DNA from: Colwellia chukchiensis
GTDB lineage: Bacteria > Pseudomonadota > Gammaproteobacteria > Enterobacterales > Alteromonadaceae
NCBI RefSeq assembly: GCF_002104455.1
Contig: NZ_NBOC01000013.1
Location: 1-64,000 of the forward strand
Length of the DNA stretch: 64,000 bases
Reading direction: 5' to 3'
Every line of letters begins with the position of its first letter. Positions within the stretch are counted from its first letter, which is position 1. The notes below the pieces were generated by a model. That model was given only the letters and a program-made list of their open reading frames with translations. It had not been told where the DNA came from and searched no databases. Made by a program: the position numbers and the translations under genes. This document shows positions 41,076-49,701 of the stretch, piece by piece.

Positions 41076-41438
41076 ATGGTCACCGATACTGAAGGCTATA
41101 TTCAAGTGATTGAATATCTCACTGAACATTTGAGCTTATTTGAACATAGCACCAGCGCTAAGCAGACTAAAACCTCAGTTTTAGAAGTTATAGAGCAAGA
41201 AATGAGTGAACAAATTATCAACCTGTGTAATCAAAATGAGCACTTAAGCTTTAACCAAAGAAACACCATTGTTCGTGAAATAGACGCCATTGTTTATGAC
41301 TTACAAGAAATATTGTCAGGCGTTATTAATAACCCCGTTAATGCTGAGCAGGTGAGCTTTATTCAGGAGTTTGCAATGTTAATCAAAAACTTATTTGATA
41401 TCGAAATTAATCAACACATGGGTAATAGCGAAAGTTAG
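41076..41438 (+). CDS. DUF3802 family protein
   Basis: A 120-residue acidic, all-helical cytoplasmic protein: MVTDTEGYIQVIEYLTEHLS.., ..REIDAIVYDLQEILSGVINNPVNAEQVSFIQEF.., ..LIKNLFDIEI. I match it from memory to DUF3802, found in Vibrio, Shewanella and Pseudoalteromonas, of unknown function. No clear ribosome site precedes the ATG. Confidence 0.7.
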   Translation: MVTDTEGYIQVIEYLTEHLSLFEHSTSAKQTKTSVLEVIEQEMSEQIINLCNQNEHLSFNQRNTIVREIDAIVYDLQEILSGVINNPVNAEQVSFIQEFAMLIKNLFDIEINQHMGNSES

Positions 41439-41563
41439 TTTGCCGACAACGCTGAAAAATAGCTATTATCGAACACTCACACAATTACTAGGCACTTATT
41501 ATCAACAGCGATCATAGCCAAATTTTTCCAAACCATATATGCCGAGTAACCTTACTTGGTAAT

Positions 41564-42163
41564 TTGGTACAAAAGCCTGAAATTCGTTATCAGGCTAACC
41601 CAGTAATTGCCGTTGCCGAGCTGACGTTAGCGACTCATAGCCGTTGGTTTGATAAAACCAATAATTGCTTTAAAGAGTGGACCCATTTCCACACAGTCAA
41701 AGTGGTGGGTGATATAGTTGAAGCTGCCCTTATCCATGCCAATAAAGGCGATATTACGTTAGTGCATGGCTATTTAATCAATAGTAAAACAAACAACCGC
41801 GAAGTTGTTCATGCCAGTTACGCACAAACCTATCCAAAAGGCTTTGCTAAATCTATTAACCAAATACACTGCAGCGGCAGTATAAGCTCTGATATTAAAA
41901 TCTTAACCACAGAACACAATAAAACGTTAACAGAAATTAGTTTAAGCTCAAAACAGCGGGTCGTATCTGCTGTAACCGGGAAAAGCTATGAGGTCACTAT
42001 ACAACGTCCACTGCATGTTTGGGGGAAAGAAGCACTATATTTAGCCAAGCATGCGAAAAGAAACGACCAAATAATAGTTGACGGCAAATTAAGCTATCTT
42101 AATAATAAACAAAAAAGCCAATATATCGATGTGCAACAGGCCACTTTATTGTCTAAACATTAA
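41564..42163 (+). CDS. SSB-like OB-fold protein, true N-terminus probably upstream
   Basis: 199 residues from a TTG. The N-terminal half is an SSB-like OB fold (..LVQKPEIRYQANPVIAVAELTLATHSRWFD.., ..EWTHFHTVKVVGDIVEAALIHANKGD..), and the second half (about 100-199) resembles a second, weaker copy. Starting at this TTG removes the first beta-strand. The bases just upstream read as RVTLLGNLVQKPEIR, the classic SSB opening, and stay open to a TAG near 41489 with no ATG, GTG or TTG. AGG followed five bases later by ATT near 41498 would allow an AUU start. My reading of homopolymer runs around 41521-41570 is uncertain by one base, so a frameshift is possible. Not linked to replication genes, and the role is unknown. 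Confidence 0.6.
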   Translation: MVQKPEIRYQANPVIAVAELTLATHSRWFDKTNNCFKEWTHFHTVKVVGDIVEAALIHANKGDITLVHGYLINSKTNNREVVHASYAQTYPKGFAKSINQIHCSGSISSDIKILTTEHNKTLTEISLSSKQRVVSAVTGKSYEVTIQRPLHVWGKEALYLAKHAKRNDQIIVDGKLSYLNNKQKSQYIDVQQATLLSKH

Positions 42164-42204
42164 CTTATTGTGATATGCAATGACTATCAAGGACTTAGCG
42201 TTTT

Positions 42205-44292
42205 ATGGAGCAAACTAGCTGGACAACTAAATGCCTAGGTTATTTATTTGCGCTCTGGCTCATTTTACTCAGTCAGCCAGCACTTGCACAAGTCGACAAC
42301 GCTGCGCAATTAGTAGCTATTGCTAGCCTTGAACACATTCCGCTAGCAAATGATGCGTGGCAAGACGTTTTACCCGTATCAGCGCACAATAACAGTTATT
42401 TTCTCACCACCAAAGCCGGCAAGCTTTTTCTGCTGAAAGAAAATCAGGTCAATGACAAACCATTCTTTGATTTACAGGCGGCTTTAAACAATCGCCAAAT
42501 TATTGCCCTTAACGCCATCACGCTAGATCCAAGTTTTCATTATCGTGATAGCGACGGCTACCAAACCTTTTACACCGCCCATACTGAAATCAGCAAAACC
42601 AAAGCCAGTAAGCTAAAGCCTGCCAACAATGAGTTGAATTTACCTTATGATGCAGTAATTATGCGTTGGCAATTAAGTCAGTTTAATGGCCAAGCACCTA
42701 AACTAAATCAACAGCACGAAGTGATGCGCATTGCCATAAACCAAGTCAATGAGCCAATACTACAATTAAGTTTTAATCCTTTTATTGAGTCTTGGCAGGA
42801 TGATTATGGACTGCTGTTCGTTGCACTTTCTTACAGCGAAGCGTTACAAAACGACCCGCTATATGCAGGAACGATCTTACGTATCAATCCTAGCAAATTT
42901 GGCTTACTCGGTTATATGACCCCTGTGGATAACCCGTTTCTTAAAGAGGCGAACATCGTCAAAGAAACCGCCATCATTGTCGGGCAACCCATAACACACT
43001 TTGATTGGTTTAAGCGGGGTATGCACAGCTTGCTACTGCATATTACTCACCAAGACAAACAGCGCTTAGTAGCGGCACGAATCGGCGATGATTGGCGTAA
43101 AGCCATCCCTAAAGCACAAATAAAAAAAGACTTACCACTAGCCACCAAACTTACCAAGCCTAAACTCTATCATGGTCGTATCCATGCTCGCTTACGCGGC
43201 AAGGCGCTAAGCTTAAAGCAAGCACAAAGCCACTGGCTCTTACAGCCAATACCACTACAAAACCAAGATCAGAGCGCAGCAAGTTCACAAGATCCCCCCA
43301 TGGTGTTGGAGCTACAGAAGAATAACGCGGCCGCTAAATTTAGCCTGCACCAAGACCATGACGGTGAATTGTTATTACTTGAGCATAAGCAAGCGCGCAT
43401 CTATACCATTAATGCGTCTACCGATATTAATACTGCCACCACACCCGCAACGCCAGTTAGCACGCCCGCCAATAACAGCAGTGGTTTTAGCTTAATAGTA
43501 ATGGTTGTGATCATGCTATCAATTAGCTTTTGGTATTTAAAACGTCGCCATAGCAAAAGGCAACATTTTTTATATCAGCAATGGAGTAACTTTCAGGTTA
43601 ATACCGCCACAAAGTCGCTTTCGCTCTTTAAGCGCCACGCAAAGCAAGCAGAAACAACGCTAGATCTTACAACCATTACACACAGTGAGTTATTACTTAA
43701 TGATGAACTAGTCTCTCGGGTCAGTGCTGCGCCTGAGCAGGCTTTTTCTAACGCTTGTGAACAAGCCGTAATGACAGCCTTTGCCAAAGAGCATCGGTTA
43801 AAAATGTTAGACAATAAACAGCGAAAAATTCAGCTGCGCTTAACCCTAGAGCAGAAAAAATCACAGCTTATTTGCCTATACTACCGAGTTGGCAATATTC
43901 GCCATACTAAACTTAACTATACGCAAGCGCTCAATAAAGCGCTGGATTGGCAATGGCTAATTTCGGGGCAGCTCAACCCAGAAGCAACACCAAAACGCAA
44001 AATTAAAGTGCAATTAGCGCCGCCTCAAGCGCCTGCACCAAAAGTGATACCAGAGCGCCATAATACGGCTGCCACGGCTAACCAAACTCAAACTAATCAA
44101 ACTAACCAAACTCATGCTGACCAAACAGATGCCCTAGTTGAGCCACAACAAAATGAGCCAACCGGCACAACCGACGCCAAGCTCGTGGCCGCGCTCGACA
44201 AGCTAGTTTTGCTAAAGCAGCAAGGCTTCCTAACTGAGCAAGAATTTAGCAGTGCCAAAGCGAAAATTTTACAAGATTTAACCAATAACTAG
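42205..44292 (+). CDS. Membrane-anchored propeller protein with C-terminal SHOCT domain
   Basis: 695 residues: signal peptide (..FALWLILLSQPALAQ), an extracytoplasmic region of about 390 residues that resembles PQQ-type glucose/sorbosone dehydrogenase propellers (..FFDLQAALNNRQIIALNAITLDPSFHYRDSDGYQTFYTAH.. and ..GTILRINPSKFG..), a membrane segment at about 427-445, a cytoplasmic region with Pro/Gln-rich linker, and a final SHOCT helix pair (LDKLVLLKQQGFLTEQEFSSAKAKIL). The usual cofactor and calcium ligands cannot be confirmed, so enzymatic activity is doubtful. The TAG stop lies in the CTAG flank of a MITE-like element, so the C-terminus may have been altered by insertion. Confidence 0.7.
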   Translation: MEQTSWTTKCLGYLFALWLILLSQPALAQVDNAAQLVAIASLEHIPLANDAWQDVLPVSAHNNSYFLTTKAGKLFLLKENQVNDKPFFDLQAALNNRQIIALNAITLDPSFHYRDSDGYQTFYTAHTEISKTKASKLKPANNELNLPYDAVIMRWQLSQFNGQAPKLNQQHEVMRIAINQVNEPILQLSFNPFIESWQDDYGLLFVALSYSEALQNDPLYAGTILRINPSKFGLLGYMTPVDNPFLKEANIVKETAIIVGQPITHFDWFKRGMHSLLLHITHQDKQRLVAARIGDDWRKAIPKAQIKKDLPLATKLTKPKLYHGRIHARLRGKALSLKQAQSHWLLQPIPLQNQDQSAASSQDPPMVLELQKNNAAAKFSLHQDHDGELLLLEHKQARIYTINASTDINTATTPATPVSTPANNSSGFSLIVMVVIMLSISFWYLKRRHSKRQHFLYQQWSNFQVNTATKSLSLFKRHAKQAETTLDLTTITHSELLLNDELVSRVSAAPEQAFSNACEQAVMTAFAKEHRLKMLDNKQRKIQLRLTLEQKKSQLICLYYRVGNIRHTKLNYTQALNKALDWQWLISGQLNPEATPKRKIKVQLAPPQAPAPKVIPERHNTAATANQTQTNQTNQTHADQTDALVEPQQNEPTGTTDAKLVAALDKLVLLKQQGFLTEQEFSSAKAKILQDLTNN

Positions 44293-44551
44293 GGCCTATT
44301 GACCTTTCAGCGTTAACATTTATTCAATGTTAAACCGATTTAATCGCGGCGCGAGCGTTGAATAATCGTTAGGCTATTTGAAAAGCGAGCAACAAAGCCT
44401 ACATTCGTTGTATATGCACCTAAAGACAGCACTTGTTTGAAATTTAAATGGCGTTATCACCTGTTCGTGTCGCTAGCGACAGGTCACATGCTCTGCCTTG
44501 TCTAACGACCAAACAAGTCACTGTAAAAGTTATCTCGAAAGGTCAGCAGCC
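44293..44551. mobile_element. 259-bp MITE-like element with CTAG flanks
   Basis: The ends are imperfect inverted repeats: GGCCTATTGACCTTTC at the left and, read on the other strand, GGCTGCTGACCTTTC at the right, with weaker similarity for about 15 more bases. Both ends are flanked by CTAG (44289-44292 and 44552-44555), the form expected of a target duplication. There is no open frame of note inside. An internal palindrome, TGTCGCTAGCGACA (44468-44481), adds secondary structure. The element sits directly at the 3' end of the SHOCT gene. Confidence 0.65.
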
Positions 44552-44591
44552 CTAGGCAAGTAAACTCCCGCAGCCGTTTGCATATCACTAT

Positions 44592-44612
44592 GCCACTACA
44601 GTGTGTAGTGGC
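44592..44612. repeat. Tight inverted repeat before the nuclease gene
   Basis: GCCACTACA-GTG-TGTAGTGGC, a perfect 9-bp stem with a three-base loop. A third copy of CCACTACAC begins at about 44625. The cluster is just right of the MITE-like element and about 85 bases before the nuclease start. It may be an operator or a remnant repeat. Confidence 0.5.
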
Positions 44613-44695
44613 TAATTTAACTTGACCACTACACACCCCTTGTAATTAACAACAAAGCAACGCAAAATGCAGGCATTTTTCGTATTGGGTGCTTT

Positions 44696-45145
44696 ATGCC
44701 AATGTTGTCGAAACCCTCTTACTTGCTTTTATTACTGTTAGCAATACCCGCATTTGCTAACGACTACGGCAATATAACCGTTAGCCGTATCACTCAGGTT
44801 TATGATGGCGACACTTTTCGTGTTGATATTGACCAATGGCCGGCGTTGATCGGCAAAAATGCCCCAATTCGTGTTAATAATATTGACACTCCAGAGTTGA
44901 GAGCTAAATGCCCACAAGAAAAGCGCTTAGCTTTATTGGCAAAACAGTTTACTCAGCGTAAGCTACTTGGCGCAAAAACAGTCGAGCTAAAAAATTTAAA
45001 TCGAGGTAAATATTTTCGTATTACCGCTGATGTTTTTATTGATGGTGAAAACCTAGCCGATAGCTTGCTTAAGGCCGGTTTTGCCAAGGTTTACTTGCCT
45101 AAAAACAAGAAAACAAGCTGGTGTGATACCTCAACTCATGTCTAA
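44696..45145 (+). CDS. Secreted thermonuclease-like (SNase) protein
   Basis: 149 residues with a signal peptide (..LLLLLLAIPAFA, cleaved about residue 21) and a staphylococcal-nuclease OB domain: ITQVYDGDTFRVDI, then ..IRVNNIDTPELRAKCPQEKRLA.. with the calcium-site Asp, catalytic Arg and Glu in the expected order, and ..GENLADSLLKAGFAKVY. A calcium-dependent nuclease acting in the periplasm or outside is likely. Short for the family but complete. Its stop codon overlaps the start of the next gene by eight bases. Confidence 0.83.
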   Translation: MPMLSKPSYLLLLLLAIPAFANDYGNITVSRITQVYDGDTFRVDIDQWPALIGKNAPIRVNNIDTPELRAKCPQEKRLALLAKQFTQRKLLGAKTVELKNLNRGKYFRITADVFIDGENLADSLLKAGFAKVYLPKNKKTSWCDTSTHV

Positions 45146-45809
45146 GACGCCGCTGTTAGCCATTGCCACGGTTTGCACTCTCGTTTCATTGCTCTTAGCT
45201 ATGGCTTTATTACCTATTGTGCTGGGAAACTACGGCGATGACATTAACCGCTACTTAAACACCTTACTCGCAGATCATAAATACGCCGCCCTTTTATTTA
45301 CTGTGATAGTCGCTTTGGCGATGGCCTTGGGATTACCACGACAAATCGCAGCAGTCAGTGCAGGATATTTGTTTGGTGCGAGTTTTGGCACCCTGTTAGC
45401 AACATTGGCGGCCAGTATTGGCTGTGCGCTAACCTTCATATTAGCCCGTCATTTTTTTGCAAAAAGAGTGCAAAAAAAATATCCCTTACCTGTCGCTAAA
45501 GTACGATATTTTTTTAGTCGGGATACATTTTTAAAAGCGCTTATCATTCGCTTGGTACCCGCTGGCTCTAATTTCCTTACCAACTTATTAGCCGGTACGG
45601 CTAATACGCCCTTACGAGCTTACTTATTAGGCTCAACGGTTGGCTTTATCCCACAAATGACCATTTTTTCATTAATGGGTGCAGGCTTGCGCGTTGATGG
45701 CCAGCAGCAGCTAGTTCTCAGTTTGATATTGCTACTGATTGCCCTAGCTCTTAGCGGCTACCTTTATAAAAAGAGCACAATGCGTTATCTGCCTTTTCGC
45801 AAAAAATAA
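45138..45809 (+). CDS. TVP38/TMEM64 (VTT/DedA-like) membrane protein
   Basis: 223 residues from ATG 45138 (the longer frame to 45081 runs inside the nuclease gene). About five or six membrane segments with the VTT core: ..VALAMALGLPRQIAAVSAGYLFGASFGTLLATLAASIGCALTFILARHF.. and ..ALIIRLVPAGSNFLTNLLAGTANTPLRAYLLGSTVGFIPQ... This family is thought to move or scramble lipids or act in membrane homeostasis. Translationally coupled to the nuclease gene by an eight-base overlap, but no functional link is known. Confidence 0.85.
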   Translation: MSKTPLLAIATVCTLVSLLLAMALLPIVLGNYGDDINRYLNTLLADHKYAALLFTVIVALAMALGLPRQIAAVSAGYLFGASFGTLLATLAASIGCALTFILARHFFAKRVQKKYPLPVAKVRYFFSRDTFLKALIIRLVPAGSNFLTNLLAGTANTPLRAYLLGSTVGFIPQMTIFSLMGAGLRVDGQQQLVLSLILLLIALALSGYLYKKSTMRYLPFRKK

Positions 45810-45880
45810 AAGAAAAAATCTCAAACAAAAATAACAAATCTAGCTAAATTTAAGCTCGCATGACGTCATTTATGCAAGCA

Positions 45881-45908
45881 AAAAAAAGAGGCCGTAGCCT
45901 CTTGTTTT
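45881..45908 (-). terminator. Terminator shared by dsbA and the VTT gene
   Basis: AAGAGGC/GCCTCTT stem with CGTA loop between convergent genes. The minus strand has a long T-run after it (dsbA side), and the plus strand has GTTTT. Confidence 0.85.
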
Positions 45909-45939
45909 AGTGTTTTCTGCTTGAGCGACGTTAACGCAC

Positions 45940-46572
45940 TTATTTTAAGGTCAATAAATGGTTAACTAAATTGATATAGTCTTGCTCAAAATTATTTCTG
46001 TCTAGACCTTTCAGCTCGACGCGGTATTTACCGTTAACAATCACAGTCGGTACGCCAGTAAGCGCCCCTTTGTTTGCAAAATAATCTTGTTGTTTTTTCA
46101 TGGCTTTGGCTTTACTTGCTACGCCAAAGCTTTTCATTAACTTATCAAATTTTTCACCGTCTGCGCCATTAAGTACAAACACGTTGCGAATATCTTTTTC
46201 TGAGGTAAAAACGGCTTTTTGCACATGTATATAGTTAAATAACGCGGCGATAACTTTTTTCTCAACTCCCATTTGGTGCGCCACAACCACTGCCTTGCTT
46301 AGCAAGTGTTGTACTTTTGGCGATGCGGCACGTAAAAAGTCAACATGGTTCATTTCGAATTTGGCGTTATCTGGGATCGCTTTTTTTAATTTCGCCATAA
46401 AAGGTTCAAATTGGAAACAGTGCGGGCAATAAAAAGAGAAAAACTCACGTACTTCTGGCTTAGCGGTGACTTCATCATTCACTATTGTGTAATGCTCACC
46501 TTCCGAATAATTTGCCGCAAAAGATAATACTGGTAACAATATTAATGCGAATAAACTCACTAATCTTTTCAT
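45940..46572 (-). CDS. dsbA: Thiol:disulfide interchange protein DsbA
   Basis: Periplasmic oxidase that introduces disulfide bonds into exported proteins. 210 residues from ATG 46572 (MKRLVSLFALILLPVLSFAA signal peptide, cut about residue 19). A start seven codons earlier exists, but AGGA is best placed for 46572. The active site is FYCPHCFQFEP, the classic C-P-H-C, and the cis-proline loop is LTGVPTVIVNGKY. Last gene of the ccoG-srkA-dsbA run, with 53 bases after srkA. The srkA-dsbA order is the same as in E. coli. Confidence 0.96.
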   Translation of the reverse strand: MKRLVSLFALILLPVLSFAANYSEGEHYTIVNDEVTAKPEVREFFSFYCPHCFQFEPFMAKLKKAIPDNAKFEMNHVDFLRAASPKVQHLLSKAVVVAHQMGVEKKVIAALFNYIHVQKAVFTSEKDIRNVFVLNGADGEKFDKLMKSFGVASKAKAMKKQQDYFANKGALTGVPTVIVNGKYRVELKGLDRNNFEQDYINLVNHLLTLK

Positions 46573-46625
46573 AAAAATAAACGTCCTAATCATTATTAAA
46601 TAAAATTCTATATCGCTATTTCAGC

Positions 46626-47603
46626 TTAGTAAGGTACTAAACTTAACGGCGGCTGCTGCAGCGCCGACACCTGTTCTTTCAAGGTCAATATTTGTTGTTC
46701 CCAATATTTTTCGGTATTAAACCACGGAAAATTATGAGGAAAAGCAGGGTCTTGCCAACGTTTACATAACCAAGCCATATAGTTAACTACTCGCATAGTA
46801 CGCAATGATTCAATTAAAGGCAATTGATTGCTGTCAAAGCGATAAAACTCTTCATAGCCGGTTAATATGGTTTCTAGCTGCATTAACTGTTGTTGTCTAT
46901 CGCCACTAAGCATCATCCAAATATCTTGAATAGCAGGCCCGGTTCTACAATCGTCAAGGTCGACAAAATGCGGCCCGGCTGGCGTCCACAAAATATTACC
47001 CGCATGACAATCCCCATGTAAGCGAATTTCGCCGTCCGGCTGATACTGTTGGCTGGCAATGGCAATAACTTGCTCTAAAATAGTGAAAAAAGGCAAACTT
47101 AAGCTCTTAGGTACAAACTGAGATTTCGCTATAATTTGCTGGGCTTGTTGAAGCATTTCTTCACTACTAAAGCTTGGGCGCTCAGTAAATTGCCGTTGAG
47201 CTGCCACCGCATGAATTCGCCCTAAAAATCGTCCCATCCATTCGAGCTGATCTAAGTTGTCTACTTCAAAAATACGCCCACCACGACAAGGAAAGATAGC
47301 AAAATAATAACCTTGATGCGTAAACAACGACTCGTTATCAATTTTTAGTGGCGCTACTAATGGGAGCTCATGTTCGGCTAATTCAAACGCAAACGCATGT
47401 TCTTCACGAATTTGTGCTGGTGTCCAGCGCTGCGGCCGATAAAACTTAGTGACGTATTTGTTCTTATCCATGTCATGAAATTGATAAACGCGATTTTCAT
47501 AACTGTTCAGCGCTAACAAACTGCTATCCACCATCAAGCCGGTGCTTTCTATGCCATCAAGGATCAGGTCTGGCGACAGTGAACTAAAATCGAAAGCGGC
47601 CAT
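46626..47603 (-). CDS. srkA: Stress response kinase A (YihE/RdoA-type)
   Basis: A Ser/Thr protein kinase of the aminoglycoside-phosphotransferase fold that protects against stress-induced death in E. coli. 325 residues (E. coli 328). The catalytic loop is RLHGDCHAGNILW and the metal-binding loop HFVDLDDCRTGP, both intact. The N-lobe begins ..DLILDGIESTGLMVDSSLLALNSYENRVYQF. It starts one base into the ccoG stop (TAATG), so it is translationally coupled to ccoG, and precedes dsbA. Confidence 0.95.
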   Translation of the reverse strand: MAAFDFSSLSPDLILDGIESTGLMVDSSLLALNSYENRVYQFHDMDKNKYVTKFYRPQRWTPAQIREEHAFAFELAEHELPLVAPLKIDNESLFTHQGYYFAIFPCRGGRIFEVDNLDQLEWMGRFLGRIHAVAAQRQFTERPSFSSEEMLQQAQQIIAKSQFVPKSLSLPFFTILEQVIAIASQQYQPDGEIRLHGDCHAGNILWTPAGPHFVDLDDCRTGPAIQDIWMMLSGDRQQQLMQLETILTGYEEFYRFDSNQLPLIESLRTMRVVNYMAWLCKRWQDPAFPHNFPWFNTEKYWEQQILTLKEQVSALQQPPLSLVPY

Positions 47604-49039
47604 TAGCGTTTATTAAAGAAGCGACTTTCATGTTCTAGTTTCACCTCTTCCGTGTCAGAGACCAATTCCACAACAAAGCTGATATCTGTCATATAACTGT
47701 CGAGTTCGTATGGATCCACAGAGAGACTGATCGGCAAGGTGTAGGCGGTTGCTGCTTTGACAAATACCTCTTGTTCACCGTGCCATTTTACATTATTAAT
47801 GCCCTTTACCGACAGGCGATAGCGGTTATCGTTTTGTGATTTATTGAGTATTTTCAGTGTATATACGTTCTCGATATCACCATTAAAGTTCTCTTTTGCC
47901 AGCTCAGTGCGATCTCGGATAATGTCCAGAGATACTGGTACACGGCTGCTGATTTCTACCACCAATAAACTGGTCATCACGGTTAACACTAAGGCATAGC
48001 CAATCAATTTACCGCGTAAAATATTGACTTTCTTCCCTTCTAGCTCGTGCTCTGTTGTATAACGAATTAAGCCTTTATCATAGTTCATCCGCTCCATTAC
48101 ACCATCACAGGCATCGACGCAGGCACCGCAGTTAATACATTCATACTGCAGGCCGTTACGAATATCTATGCCCGTTGGGCACACTTGTACGCACAAGTTA
48201 CAGTCAATACAGTCGCCTAACCCTAAAGCTTTGGGATCTTGTTTTCTAGAGCGTGGGCCACGGTTTTCACCGCGAGTTGCATCATAAGATACTGTTAGTG
48301 TGTCTTTATCAAACATCGCCGATTGAAACCTGGCATAAGGGCACATATGTAAGCACATGATTTCTCGCATCCAGCCGGCGTTACCATAGGTACAAAATGC
48401 AAAAAACCAAACCGTAGCCGCTAACGCAAATGAGGCATTAAAAGTGAAAAAGTCAATGAACACTTCTCGAACTGGGGCAAAATAGCCAACAAAAGTTAGC
48501 GCCGTTAACACAGAAAACAGCCCCCAACAAAAGTGCTTTAACGCTTTACGCCAAAATTTATTAGCGTTGAGAGGTTGGCTATCAAGCTTTTTACGTTGGT
48601 TTGCTGTGCCTTCGATTTTTTCTTCAAACCAAATAAATATAAAGGTCCACACCGTTTGTGGGCATAAGTATCCACACCACACTCGCCCCAAAAAAGTCGT
48701 GACAAAAAACAGTAAAAAAGCACTAAGAATAAAAATCCACGCCAGAAGTGTTAGATCTTGTGGCCAAAGCGTTACACTCCACAAGGTAAAGCGTTGCTCG
48801 CTAATGTCCAATAAAATGGCTTGATTGCCGTTGTATTCTATCCATGGCAGCAGGGCAAATAAGGCTAAGAAGAAAAAATTCATTTTTTGGCGTAATTGCT
48901 GGAAAACGCCGGTAACTTTGCGCACGTATATTTGATCGCGTGGTTTATAGCCATCATTATTATTGGGTTGATGAATTTCAACATTTTTGATCGGAATTTG
49001 ATGACTGACTTTGCTGTCTTTACGGTCGTTGGCTTTCAA
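47603..49039 (-). CDS. ccoG: Cytochrome c oxidase accessory protein (FixG/RdxA)
   Basis: An inner-membrane iron-sulfur protein needed for copper insertion in cbb3-type oxidase assembly. 478 residues, about five membrane segments. CGYLCPQTVWTF is the first conserved cysteine motif. Two ferredoxin clusters follow: CIDCNLCVQVCPTG and CINCGACVDACDG (about residues 265-315). The last 120 residues form a periplasmic immunoglobulin-like domain. First gene of the ccoG-srkA-dsbA run. The cbb3 oxidase genes are not here. Confidence 0.95.
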   Translation of the reverse strand: MKANDRKDSKVSHQIPIKNVEIHQPNNNDGYKPRDQIYVRKVTGVFQQLRQKMNFFFLALFALLPWIEYNGNQAILLDISEQRFTLWSVTLWPQDLTLLAWIFILSAFLLFFVTTFLGRVWCGYLCPQTVWTFIFIWFEEKIEGTANQRKKLDSQPLNANKFWRKALKHFCWGLFSVLTALTFVGYFAPVREVFIDFFTFNASFALAATVWFFAFCTYGNAGWMREIMCLHMCPYARFQSAMFDKDTLTVSYDATRGENRGPRSRKQDPKALGLGDCIDCNLCVQVCPTGIDIRNGLQYECINCGACVDACDGVMERMNYDKGLIRYTTEHELEGKKVNILRGKLIGYALVLTVMTSLLVVEISSRVPVSLDIIRDRTELAKENFNGDIENVYTLKILNKSQNDNRYRLSVKGINNVKWHGEQEVFVKAATAYTLPISLSVDPYELDSYMTDISFVVELVSDTEEVKLEHESRFFNKR

Positions 49040-49261
49040 AGCGGCTCCTTATTTCGAAAATGCCCGCTGATTATAACGGATTAGCACAGCTAACCCATCA
49101 AAAAAAAAAGCAAAATATTGTATTAGTCACAGAAAATTGATTACCCTAGAGCTATTCTCATTAGCTTTCGACTAATAAAACAACAATATTAAGTGTGCAC
49201 AATTATAAAATGCGCTTAGGTCGCTGTTATTGACCCGCACATATTAAGTATAAGGTAGGGT

Positions 49262-49618
49262 ATGAAAAAATTATTGATCTTAATCGTGGCTATTGCATTA
49301 TATTTTCATTTTTATCCCAATGAAAAACTTAACCTGTGGCTAGCGCAGCAAAAAACTAGCATCTTGAGTCTGTTTTCTGATGCAACTGACACTAAAATAC
49401 GTTTAAAGTCCGATAAAATTTATCAAGATTTATCTCGTGACTTTGCAACTTTTAACTCACAAGAACAAGCCTATGTTGCTGAAATTACCGCTAGTCGTGC
49501 CAGTGTTAATCGCTTTAACGAAACCTATTGCCTAGGTAAAAAGCGCACCCCGAAACTACAGCGAGAAAATTTGCTTAAAGTCTGTGAAACCATTGCCCAA
49601 TACGCTAATTTGTTATAA
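49262..49618 (+). CDS. Small exported or membrane-anchored hypothetical protein
   Basis: 118 residues beginning MKKLLILIVAIALYFHFYPNE, an uncleaved anchor or weak signal peptide with a very short N-terminus, followed by a soluble helical domain with two cysteines (..NETYCLGKKRTPKLQRENLLKVCETIAQY..) that could pair in the periplasm. I recognise no family. It lies divergently from ccoG and ends at a hairpin shared with hutF. AAGGTAGGGT precedes the ATG closely. Confidence 0.65.
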   Translation: MKKLLILIVAIALYFHFYPNEKLNLWLAQQKTSILSLFSDATDTKIRLKSDKIYQDLSRDFATFNSQEQAYVAEITASRASVNRFNETYCLGKKRTPKLQRENLLKVCETIAQYANLL

Positions 49619-49620
49619 TA

Positions 49621-49648
49621 AAAATCGGCATGAGATACACTCATGCCG
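49621..49648 (-). terminator. Terminator of hutF
   Basis: CGGCATGAG/CTCATGCCG, a perfect 9-bp stem with a five-base loop. The minus strand continues with ATTTTTATT, and there is no T-run on the plus strand. It lies 54 bases past the hutF stop and also just after the small hypothetical gene. Confidence 0.8.
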
Positions 49649-49701
49649 TAAACGCTTTGCATAACAATCAACACTAGCCGTTTTCAATCACCTTGGCGCT
49701 A

